This document shows, in pieces, positions 28,601-38,406 of a stretch of DNA of 64,000 bases; the first letter of the stretch is position 1; each line of letters starts with the position of its first letter. Where the stretch lies: assembly GCF_036417845.1 (NCBI RefSeq), contig NC_090012.1, positions 434,001 through 498,000 on the forward strand, written 5' to 3'. This DNA is from Apteryx mantelli (Eukaryota; Chordata; Aves; Apterygiformes; Apterygidae). Below the pieces are notes generated by a model that saw nothing but the letters and a program-made list of their open reading frames with translations, searched no databases and was not told the DNA's origin. The position numbers and the translations under genes are program-made.

Positions 28601-31600
28601 GACAGGAGGAGGAGAGGACACTGCTGACCTAAGGAGTCTGGTGTCCCTGCTCGTCTGACTCCATCCTGGTGTCGCCGGATTTCTTGTATCCTCTTTTTTA
28701 AAGGCTCCAGCCTACCCCTAATTAATGTTATACACTGAGAACTTAATTGCATGTCTGCGTGTTTGCACGCGCAGGAGCAATGCGTTTTGCCTGGATCTAA
28801 GGGTTAAGCGCCTTGTTAGCAAAATGGGATAACTCGGAAGGTTTGGAGGGAAGGTGTTCAGAGATGTCTGCGGGCCGCTGCCAGGGCGAACGACCTTTTG
28901 GGGGGATGTGGGGGAGCGCCGCTCCGCTGGTGCTTATGCCCCACTTTGAAATGCAGGTGACTTGAAGGGTGTTCTCGCTTCTGGATGTCTCGAGCAGAGC
29001 GAGGGGATCTTCCGCAAGGCTGCGGGGTCTGATCTTTACGTAACGACGCTGTGGCTTTTGCAGTAGCTGCTTTGCCGTTTGAAGCGAACCTGAGAACGAA
29101 TGCTACGTTCGTGCTCTTCTAATCCCGCGGAGCGCACGAAGCTTACTGCCGGCGCGGGCAGCGCCCGAGCGAAAGGCCAGATTAGATACGGCAAGAAAAG
29201 TGCTGTTAAAACCTGTAAATATCTGCGGCGGCATCAGGCTGTGCTGGCAGCGTGAGCGATGCAGGGCTGACCTGGAAAGCGATGAATCCACGCTGCCTGC
29301 TGTTGTTTTACAGGCTTGGCTTACATCTGCGAAGGGCTGAAGGAGCAGCGGAAAGGGCTGGTCACTCTGGTTTTGTGGAATAACCAGCTGACTCACACCG
29401 GCATGGCTTATCTGGGCATGACGCTGGTAAGTAGATCCTGGCCTGAGGGGGCTTCCAGGGGGGTTCGCGTCCAGCCGAAGCGAGGACCCGGGGCCGTGAG
29501 GTAGGACAAGGCCGGACGGTCACGCTGGCGCCGCACGAGCCGCGTATCCGTTGCGTCAAAAGGAGAAATCCGTCCCCCCTCTCGGAGGGTTTCATCAAAT
29601 GGAGCCGGGGGAAGAGGTGCCGTCAGGGCAGCGAGCCGAGGAACGAAGGGGCTCTTGCTGGCAGAGGGCAGACGAAGGCTGCTCGCAGCCTCTCTCCCCT
29701 TGACTCTTCGCCCTGGCCCTGTTGGCACGTTCCTTCCAGCAGCAGATGTGGCCTCTCGTCCTCAGCCTACATCGGTTTTCACCCTCTCTCTTTGCTCTGA
29801 TGTTTCCTCTGCCTTTTTTTTCTTCTTTTCCATGTTTCCCCTGTATCTACCCTGCCGTCCCTCCACCACCACCTGCGCTGCTCTACTCATCCCCTGACTC
29901 AAAGGTTTGGCTCCTCGCTGGGCAGAGGAACAGGCCCCGACTTCCACCTACTCAGCTTTGAGGTGGACGCGTCTTTGCCTCTCTGACTCCTGCCGTTTTC
30001 CTGTTTTTCTCCGCAGCCTCACACGCAGAGCCTGGAGACCTTGAATCTCGGCCACAACCCCATCGGGAACGAAGGCGTCCGCAACCTGAAGAATGGGCTC
30101 ATCGGGAACCGCTCGGTCCTTCGCCTGGGCTTGGCGTCGACCAAGCTGACGTGCGAAGGTGGGTGGAGGCGCTTCCTCGGAGAGCAGCACCGGCCGGCTG
30201 TGCCGACCACGGCCCCGAACCCTGCTGCCACGGCTTGCCTGGCAGCCTGTTCGGCTTCAGGCTTTCCCCACCACACCAGTAAAAAAACCACTTTGGGAAA
30301 CGCAGAAGGTAGCTCGGTCCACCCCCTCAGTGCCCTTAACCCTACAGCTGTGTGGGTTTTCCTTATGGATGGCATATCCCGGCTGTGCTGCAACGGCTCT
30401 AGGGCCCATAACTCATGAAAACACTGCAGTTGGCCTGTCCAAGGACACCTGTTTCCATGGGGTGTTGCAGCAGGATTGGTGCCTGTGGAGTTTCCAGCAC
30501 TCTGCACCCTGCAGAGTTAAAAGCTTAGTTCTTATGAACGTGCCAGGGAGGTGGAGTTTGGTAGTTACTCCTACCGACGTACGTTAAGCATATGTTGTCC
30601 CGTCTCAAAAATGCTTCTTCTGAGGTCTGCTGGAAACGCCCCGAAAAGCATCTTGTGGGAATGGCACAGGGAACCAGCGGTGTCGCTGCTTTTCCGCCGT
30701 CGTCGCGCTTCCTCAACGGAGGCTCTTTCTCCCCTCGCAGGCGCCGTGGCCGTAGCGGAGTTCATCGCGGAGAGCCCGCGGCTCCTTCGCCTGGACCTGC
30801 GGGAGAACGAGATCAAGACGGGCGGCCTCATGGCGCTCTCCCTGGCGCTGAAGGTCAACCACTCGCTGCTCAGGCTCGACCTGGACAGGGAGCCCAAGAA
30901 GGAGTCTGTGAGTTGTCCGCCGCTTCGGGTGCACAGGGGATGCCCTTGCTGAGCTCGGCTCTTCCACGTGGTCTCCTTTGACCTCCAGCAGGAAAACGCC
31001 TCGGCTGGTTGCCCTTAAGGGCGACGTTTCTAGGCAGGCAACGTCGCGCTATCGCTCCCCTCGCACGCCGCAGCTTAAAACCAACTTGTTTTTGTCTCCA
31101 CCAGCTGCGGATCTGATTTACTTTCATTCCGCTCCCCCTTCTTTCTCCTTTTCAACCGAAGTTAACTCCTGCCCAGCTTATCTCCCCGTGTTCTTGTGCT
31201 AACGCTAGCCGTTAAGATAGTGGCTGCTCCCCTCCCATGAGCCCTTGATTTGGGTGCCGAACGCACCCAGTGACCCCGTGGTTCGTATCGCAAATAACGT
31301 AGGTCAGAAGGGGTTTCTGGAGGTCTCTGGCTCAACCCCCTGCTCAAAGCAGGACCAAATTAGGTTGCTCAGGGTCCTGCGCAGTCGCATGTCCAACGTC
31401 TCCGAGGACGAGGATCCCACAGCCTCTGAGACACGAGCAGTGACGGCTTTGGGAGGAAATTCCTGGGGAAACACCGATCACCTCTTGCAGGGATGGAGGG
31501 GAAAAAAGCTCTGTTGAGGTATTGACATGGTCACGGACTTGGGAAACATCACGGTTCCTAAGGTGTAAGTTAAGTGAACGAGTTTCTCTGGTTTTAATTC

Positions 31601-33945
31601 TGTAGGCTCGCTGGGAATAGTTGGGTGGGATGTTAAAATAGCAGCGGGTTTTTTGGAAGCTCCCGGGAGTTCTCGTTCAAGAGTTAGTTTTTGCTTTTTC
31701 CACATGTCCTTTTTACTGCCAGTATTTGGAAAGCTTGCGGCTGGCTGGCAACCTAATTGTGGAGCTGATTATTCAGAAATCAGGGGTCTTGAAACGCAGC
31801 AGTTCTTATTCAGCTCTTGTCTTTCAAATTACTTATGGCTTTTTTGGTTGGTTGGTTGGGTTTTTTTGCAGGTAAAGAGTTTTATTGAAACCCAGAAGGC
31901 TCTGCTGGCGGAAATCCAGAACGGCTGCAAGCGCAACTTCATTCTGGCCAAAGAGAAAGAAGAAAAGGAACAGAAACTGCAGCAGTCGGCTTCCATGCCG
32001 GAGATCACCGTGACGGAGCCTCTGGAAGAGGAACCTGCGGAGAACAGCCAAGACGACAGCACAGCATCCACCCCCGAAGAGGGAGAAGAAGTCGAGGAGA
32101 CCCTGGAGTCCAAGGAGAACGGGGACACGGAGCAGGCCGCGAGCGACGACAGGGATGGCGTGACTTACTCCGATTCGGATACGGATGAGGAGACGGACAC
32201 TGGGTTAGAGACAAAGGACTTCAGCCAGTTGCAGAAACAAAACGACTCTGATCACGTCGCTCGCGTGCCCCAGCCGCTGCTTTCCTCCGAAAAGACAAGG
32301 GCCAGGCCTCCGCCCTTGCACGTCGCGGAGGAGTCGCAGCCCGATCCCAAAGGAGCGGGGAGCTCGGGGAGCCACGCTGGCTCGCCGACCTGTGCTTCCT
32401 CCCAGGGGAACGAGAGAAGGATTTCCGTTTCCAGTCCTGGTCGAGGCCGTAAAATCTTCGTGGTGACGCGCGTGGAAAGCCTGCCGGAGCGAACACCGGA
32501 GAACACTACGTGCCTGCGGGAGACCATGGACACCGTGCAAGGCGCCGCGGTGAAACCAGCTGAGCCCCAAACCCAGCTTCCGACCCCAAAAACTGAACAC
32601 TTGGACTCACAGGCAAACGGGACAGTTTCCGAGTTAGCTGCCGACTCGGAAAACCCTCCGGTAGCGCAGAGTGCCAGCTCAGACCCCGAGCAGAGTAGCT
32701 CTGCGCCCTGCGAGAATGTGATCCATGACACTCCACTCCCCAACGGGCTGAAGACAGATTTCGCGCGAGCGCTGCCGGACACAGACGGCGACGGGAAAAT
32801 TGGGAGCTGTGCTGTGGAGCACGGTAAGAGCTCAGTACCCCGGATTGAGGAGACCTTCTCCGAGTCCTGCTCTGGTACGTTGTTCCCTGAATACCTGCGA
32901 AGCGGCGTCGCAGAGCCCTGGCTCGATGCAGGGCCGTTCCCTGCGCTGGTTTCTTTTCGGGGCTTTAAATCACCTGCTTGGTGCCCGCAGTGGGATATCC
33001 GTAGGTGCGCTAATTTGTTGCTGGGGGGCTTTTCCTCTGGCAGTTTTTAACCTGAAGCGAAGCTCTCTCCTCTTAGCGGTACTCCAAGGTTCACGTTTTG
33101 AAGGCCGCGAGCACTCTCTGTTTAATTAAACTTCTAAAGAAGCCGCAGAGCCTCCCGTAACGATACCTGCAGGGATGCTCTTGATTGAGGGCCTGGCTGG
33201 CTGGGCCCGTTCGTTAGGAGAAGGCAGCCTCCTCGGAGGCCGGGCTGTGCCTCTCGGCATGTTCCCGTGCTCCCACGGCAGGGAGGGGAAAAAAAAACAC
33301 ACTCCGGAGACGCGTTTCCTCTTCTCTGAAAAAGCTGATCTCAGCCACAGGGTCTGGGATGTGCCGAGAGCCCCGAAGCAGCGAGCTCGTGCCTCGGAGC
33401 ACGTCTGATAAAACAAGCCTCCGCTCCCTGGGTCGAGATCAAAGGGTTTTAGCAGAACATGCTGCCTGTTCCCCTCCCTCGTTACAGCAGGAGGGAGCTG
33501 CCTGCCTGCGGCAGCGCGGCACCGAAGGAGCCGCAGGGCTTTCGGGGCCCTTCCCTGCGATCGCGAACCGAGGCGTTACACAATCCCTTATCGGGCTCGC
33601 TCTGAACGCTAGCCACCTGTTTATTTTTTCTGCGCCCCGTCTTCCTGGCAGGAAGCGGCCTCTTCCAAAGCGTGAGCCTTTCCTCTGATTTGCAGCCCGG
33701 GCTGTAGTGAGCGACCGTATTTTGCAGGCACCTTCGCGTCGAGTCCGAGAGCTCCGGGGTCTCTGTAAACGATCGCAGCGGCTGCGGGGAACGCGAATCC
33801 CCGACCCTCCGGGGCTTTCGATGAAAACTAAGCAAACTGTTGCCATTTGCTTCTGCTTTCAGAGCTGAACTGCTCCAAGAACGAGAAGGAACTGGAGGAA
33901 TTGCTCCTAGAAGCCAGCCAGGACACGGGGCAGGAGCCACTGTGA
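10635..33945 (+). CDS. PPP1R37: PPP1R37, leucine-rich repeat regulatory subunit of protein phosphatase 1 (5' end outside window)
   Basis: Eleven coding exons join in phase: 10635-10732, 11997-12042, 15608-15708, 20702-20821, 25085-25235, 26445-26600, 29314-29426, 30017-30158, 30741-30907, 31872-32823 and 33863-33945 (TGA 33943-33945). All have AG/GT borders and together give 708 residues. The product closely follows human PPP1R37 as I recall it. A helical N-terminal part (VDEIMTAYKQACQKL) is followed by leucine-rich repeats across exons 4-9 (LYLADNKLNGLQDS, LDLRENEIKTGGL). A long acidic, serine-rich disordered exon comes next, with the conserved block RISVSSPGRGRK, and the C-terminus is SKNEKELEELLLEASQ. 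The family inhibits PP1 through an RVxF motif encoded by the first exon, which is missing here. Introns 2-8 and 10 contain nothing recognisable. The disordered exon appears longer than the human one. Confidence 0.96.
31285..31465 (-). mobile_element. CR1-type LINE fragment (3' end, old copy)
   Basis: Inside PPP1R37 intron 9, the + strand reads GTCAGAAGGGGTTTCTGGAG, then a block containing CAACCCCCTGCTCAAAGCAG, then GGTTGCTCAGGGTCCTG and TGTCCAACGTCTCC. This is the familiar inverse of the 3' end of avian/reptilian CR1 elements, so the element lies on the minus strand. It is short and diverged and lacks a recognisable terminal octamer array. A library comparison would give the subfamily. Confidence 0.65.
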
Positions 33946-35458
33946 CCGCAGGTAAGAAGGGTTTTTAGGTTGGGATGAACCCCGTTAAAAGGGGACAGAC
34001 TCGACCCCGAAGAGAACAAGTTTCCTAGAGCCGTTCCTGGGGCTGCAAGGCCCAACAGGGGCTGTTAGCTCAGGCACGGCGCTAACACAACCACGCAGGC
34101 CGGGTAGCTCGGGTTTTATTGCACCTCTGAATGGCTGCAGCTTCACCCAAAGGCGGCTGAAGCCTGGGCAGGGCAGCGCAGATGTGATTTTACTGCAGGG
34201 TGCTCCAGGCTTTCCCAGCACGTTTGGATAACGAGGCGTTTATAGCATCCGGGCAGCATCTGCGGCTTCAGCGTAAAATCTTAGGCTCCGGCAAGCCGAG
34301 CTGTTGGCATAAGGCGCTATTTTAGGCGACCGCACCTGACGTATGCCGAGCTCGCGGGACTGAAAAGCACTTGAACGCGCTCATCTTTAAATGTTTCGGG
34401 AGCGACAGGCCTTTAAATAACGCCTGGGTAACTGCAGTCACTTGTCGTGTGCCGGGGGGAGAGAGGCATGAACGGAGGTTTGCCTTCGTTACCCTGACTA
34501 ACGACGCGTTGGAGCAGCAGGCTTCGGTCCGGGCTTTCCTTTCGCTCGGAGCAGCGTTCCCTCTCCCGCGTCGGTGGGAGAGCGGAGAGGTTTTATCGGG
34601 GCTTTCGCCTTTGTGTCTCCTGCAGGTCCTCGGCGTCGCTCTGCATCGACGGGAGGCTCTCGGGGAAGCGCCGGCGTAGCATTAGTCTGTTCCCACTCCA
34701 CCCGATTAAGAAACAAACCTTGGTCTCCAGTACAAAGGTTACTTTTTTTTCCAGAACAGTCTATTTCCTGCCCTAAACTCTTCCCCGCGTTCCCGACTCG
34801 CCTTCCCTACCAGGAAGGACTCTGATATTCCCAGGGCGATGGAGGAAGGGAAGGAGACCAGAGAAATTTTACCGAAACGGAGACTTCCCTCCCTTTTGAG
34901 ATATTTCTGCCCTTCTCTAGACACTAGCTGATCCAGTTGTGTTTTCTTTTCTGTATTTCTCTGGAATTACCACTTGTTACCGCCTAATTTGTAAGGAGAT
35001 GATACCGCGCCCTGGAGACGGGGCGAATGCACGCGATGGCTCTCCTCGATCCGCATGGGAGATGGAAAACCAGCGCCTCCGGGCTCAGCTCCGCTGCCGC
35101 ACACTACGAAGTGCCCCGGGTTTCCGAGGGATGCTTTGCACGAGCCGCGTTTCGGGACAAAAGCTCGCTAGCAGAATGGTTGCACACGACTCTGTTCCCT
35201 GCAGGGGAGAGGGAGGCACGGACAAGCTGTAGTCACCTGTTGAGGAACTTATATCACTAAACAAGATTATCCAGGACAGGCTGTGTTTGCAGCCGCAATG
35301 GTTATTTATTTTAAAGTCCCTTTTTTTGGTATATATTTATCATGAGCTGCAAAGTTACCGGGTGGGGATTTGACTTACAGGACGATGTAGAATTAATTAC
35401 TTTTAGTCTAACCTGCAACCTTTTCTGAACTTCCGCTCTTGGTTTGCAAAACTCTGCC

Positions 35459-35501
35459 AAAAAAAAAAAAAAAAGAAAAAAAAAAAGAAAAAAAAAAAAA
35501 G
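35459..35501 (+). repeat. A-rich simple repeat
   Basis: An almost pure A tract, interrupted by single G bases, lies in the PPP1R37 tail region. It has no adjoining retroposed body that I recognise, so it is more likely a simple repeat than a retrocopy tail. Confidence 0.7.
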
Positions 35502-36281
35502 CACCCTTGAAAGAGCCTTCCCCCGGCAAACCCTCCGGAGAGGGATCACCGCGGAGCGAGGCGGCTCCTTCCCCCGGCCCAAAGCGCTGGCCGCGTCGGC
35601 ACAGCGTCCGCTGTGTCGACAAAACCTTGGGTTTTCCCCCCCTTTTGGGGACCAAGCCAGGAATCCGATAGGAAGCAGGGGCCAGCTCGGAGCGGCCGGA
35701 TGCTGCTGCGATGCAGGAGCGTCTCCTTCCCATTTCTGCCCTTCTTCCTCTGTTCCGGGTTTCCGCTCGGAGGCGTTTGGCTGGGGAACACGCAGCACTA
35801 ACGTAAAACCAGGGTTTTATTTCTAGGGACTCGAAGTAGCTTTCGCTGAGCTGCTCTGACCTTTGGAATCAGTGCAAAGAAAAACGCAAGTCTTGCTCTG
35901 GAGACGTTTGCCCCTTTTACCAAAGGTTTGGGTGAGGTTTTCCGGCTTGCAACGAAAGCCGCCGGAAGCGGCCGCGCCGGAGCCGCCTCGCTTTTCCGCC
36001 CGGCGCCGCGGGAGAAGGTGTTCGCTTTTCTCAGGGAGGGACCTCTCCGAATCGCCCGCGGAGGAGCCGGGCCGGCGCGGGGCCGGCGATGCTGACAGCA
36101 TCCCGCCGGCGAGGAGCCTGCCCGCCGCCGCGGGAGCTGATGGTACTAACCTGTAACTTAACGAATTGTATGAACTGGCCGGAGACGCAGCCGCGAGGGG
36201 GCTGTCGGGCAGGACTTTACGCTTTTTTCCTTTATTTCTTTTTTTGTTCCTTTTTATTTTTATTTTTTTTTTCTTAAGTGC

Positions 36282-36287
36282 AATAAA
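36282..36287 (+). terminator. PPP1R37: Candidate poly(A) signal AATAAA (PPP1R37, proximal)
   Basis: An AATAAA hexamer follows a T-rich stretch at 36230-36272. It would end a PPP1R37 transcript about 2.3 kb after the stop codon. Confidence 0.45.
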
Positions 36288-37596
36288 TCTATCAGGGAGC
36301 TGAGGGCACTTGGCTGCGTGGGATCAAGGCTGGAGAGACGCGCGTTTCGCTCTTCATGCACTGAAACTGAATCACAATTAGGAATTTGCTGCATTAACAC
36401 TACATACAAAGGAGGGTGATTTATTCGCTAACGTTCGTCCTTGCTTTCCGTCGTGTTTTTCTTTTCTTTTTCTTTTTTTTTTTTTTTGTTAACACCGTTT
36501 TCTATTAAATGAAACCCGCGTTCGTCACCGACTCTTCCCGTCTTTTTGGTACCTACGAATGTCACCTTTTTTTTTTTGCTTTTCCCCCTCCCCGGGGCAG
36601 GGAGGGCGGCGCGAGGCTTTAACAGAGCTGCGGCAATAGGTGAAGCTGCCCCCAAATCCCTGCTGCCTCCGTGCCGCGGGCCGGGAATTGCTCGAGCTCC
36701 GGGTTTCCGCATCGTCTTTCAAGGCACCGAGGATTTGTGGAGCACCGAACCGCTCGGCCCCGAGCCGGGCTCCTTGGGGCGATGCCCGCGGGCAGCCGGC
36801 GGCAGCGTTCGGTCTCGGAAACGGCATCGATCGGCGCCGGTGACTCGCAACGTTTTGCCGCTTTTGCGCCGGAGTCGAGTCTTTCCCGGCGCCTGGATTT
36901 TTGGCTTCTCTTAGGTCTCTTTGGCCCCGGCGGCTGCTGCCGAGCTGCTCTCGCTGGCGCTGCCTTTGCTCCCTCCTTCCTGCTGCCGCCGGGATGTCGG
37001 TAACGTGGGAGCTCCCGAATTTCGGGGCAGCGGGTCCGGCCCTGCCCGGCGCCGGCCGAGGCTGTGCTTCCCGCCGGCATCTCCCGCGACCCAGCGGCGA
37101 ATTGGGCCGTTTTACCAAAGAAATGCGTGGCTGTGCCCTGAACGGGGTGGGGGGAGGAAAAAAAATCTCCGGCTCTTCCCTGCAATCAGCATTCCCGGGA
37201 GCTTCCCGCCTCATAAAGGTGATAAAACCGCTGCTTTTCCAGGAGATGCACGGCTTTAAACGGAGGTTTTTTGGAAGCGGGGAGCCGTTTGTGTTTTTAT
37301 TCACCGAGCTCAGAGCTCGTCTCGGCTTTTTCCCCGAAATTTTTGGGAAGGAGGCGCCGGATCGCCCCGCGGCCGCTCTCTCCGGATGCCGAAAGCCGGG
37401 AACGGCCGCGTTAACCCGCCTTCCGCTGAATGTCGACGTCTCCCGTAGCCCAGCGCGGGGGTGTTCAGAGTTAATATATTTTCGTTCCTGTTCGGTAGGA
37501 GGCTCGTGCGGGGCCGTGACCCGCTTGCTCGACGCCTGCAGAATTCCGACGTGTGTTTTCCCGCCTTTCTGGGTTTCTTGTAATACTCTCGGTTGA

Positions 37597-37602
37597 AATA
37601 AA
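37597..37602 (+). terminator. PPP1R37: Candidate poly(A) signal AATAAA (PPP1R37, distal)
   Basis: AATAAA on the + strand, only about 220 bp from the opposing NKPD1 poly(A) signal. If both are used, PPP1R37 and NKPD1 transcripts converge almost end to end. Confidence 0.45.
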
Positions 37603-37819
37603 GGGTTTCCTAATTTCCCCCCCGCGCCTGACCACCTCCTTTCTGACCCTCTTTCGGAAGGGGAACGCGGGGGGGGGCCCCGGTCGGCTCCCAGTTTGGG
37701 GTGTTTTGCAGCAATTCGGAGGGGATTCGGGCACACGGGGGTCCTTGGCCGGGGGGGTGGGGGGATCCCGGGGGTCACTGGGGGGGTCCCAGGGGGGTCC
37801 GCACGGTCCCGGGATGCTC

Positions 37820-37825
37820 TTTATT
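37820..37825 (-). terminator. NKPD1: Poly(A) signal of NKPD1
   Basis: AATAAA on the minus strand (TTTATT on +), about 580 bp downstream of the NKPD1 stop. The implied 3' UTR (38406 down to about 37800) is dominated by CTCCCAGT-type short repeats on the + strand at 37880-38050. Confidence 0.7.
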
Positions 37826-38406
37826 GGGGACAAAACCCAGAGAGTCGCTTCGGCCGCCCTGGCCTTCCCTGCTCCCAGTCTCTCCCAGTTCCCCCCAGCC
37901 TGGCCCAGTCTCTCCCAGTCTCCCCAGTTCCCCCCAGTCTCTCCCAGTTCCTCCCCACTACGCCCTGACCTGGCCCGGTCTCCCCCAACCTCTCCTCTTG
38001 CCTCCTCCAGTCTCTCCCAGTCCCCCCAGTCTCTCCCAAGTCCTTCCCAGTCCCCGCGGGAGCCGGAAGCGCTGCTGCCAAGGCTGAAGGCTCCACGCAG
38101 GAGTCTTCCTCGGGCGCCGTCGCCCTCCTCTGCAATCCCCCCCCCCCCGAGCGGAGCTGGGTCCTGCGGCGTCAAAACCCTGTTTTGGGGGCGAAACCCG
38201 CAAAACGCCGCATCCGCCTCAGGGAGGCGACAGCCCCCCCCGGACGGAGGAGCGCCGGAGCTGCTGGAGCCGCCGGGGCGCACCGGCTCGGACTGCCCGG
38301 TTTCAAGCATTTCTCCCCGTTTTTGTTGTTTTTGGGGGGTTTTTTTAATTTAATTTTTAATTTTCCATTCCCCGGCACGAGGGGGGGGGTGGGGGGGGGC
38401 CCGGCG

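Larger units (their letters stand above)
33946..37602 (+). other. PPP1R37: Probable PPP1R37 3' UTR and tail region
   Basis: The stop codon is followed five bases later by a good splice donor (CGCAG/GTAAGA at 33946-33956), so the 3' UTR is probably carried by a separate exon. A fair acceptor with a pyrimidine tract ends at 34625 (CTCCTGCAG). Candidate poly(A) signals follow at 36282 and 37597. The rest is GC-rich sequence with A- and T-runs, such as 35459-35501 and 36471-36487. Open frames here on both strands (for example minus 36525-37778 and plus 36901-37596) show no known domain. Exon borders beyond the stop are inference. Confidence 0.5.

Noticed and set aside
36525-37778. 417-codon minus-strand ORF downstream of NKPD1
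   Set aside because: It lies beyond the NKPD1 poly(A) signal on the same strand, has Arg/Pro/Ala-rich composition typical of GC-rich noise, and carries no recognisable motif.
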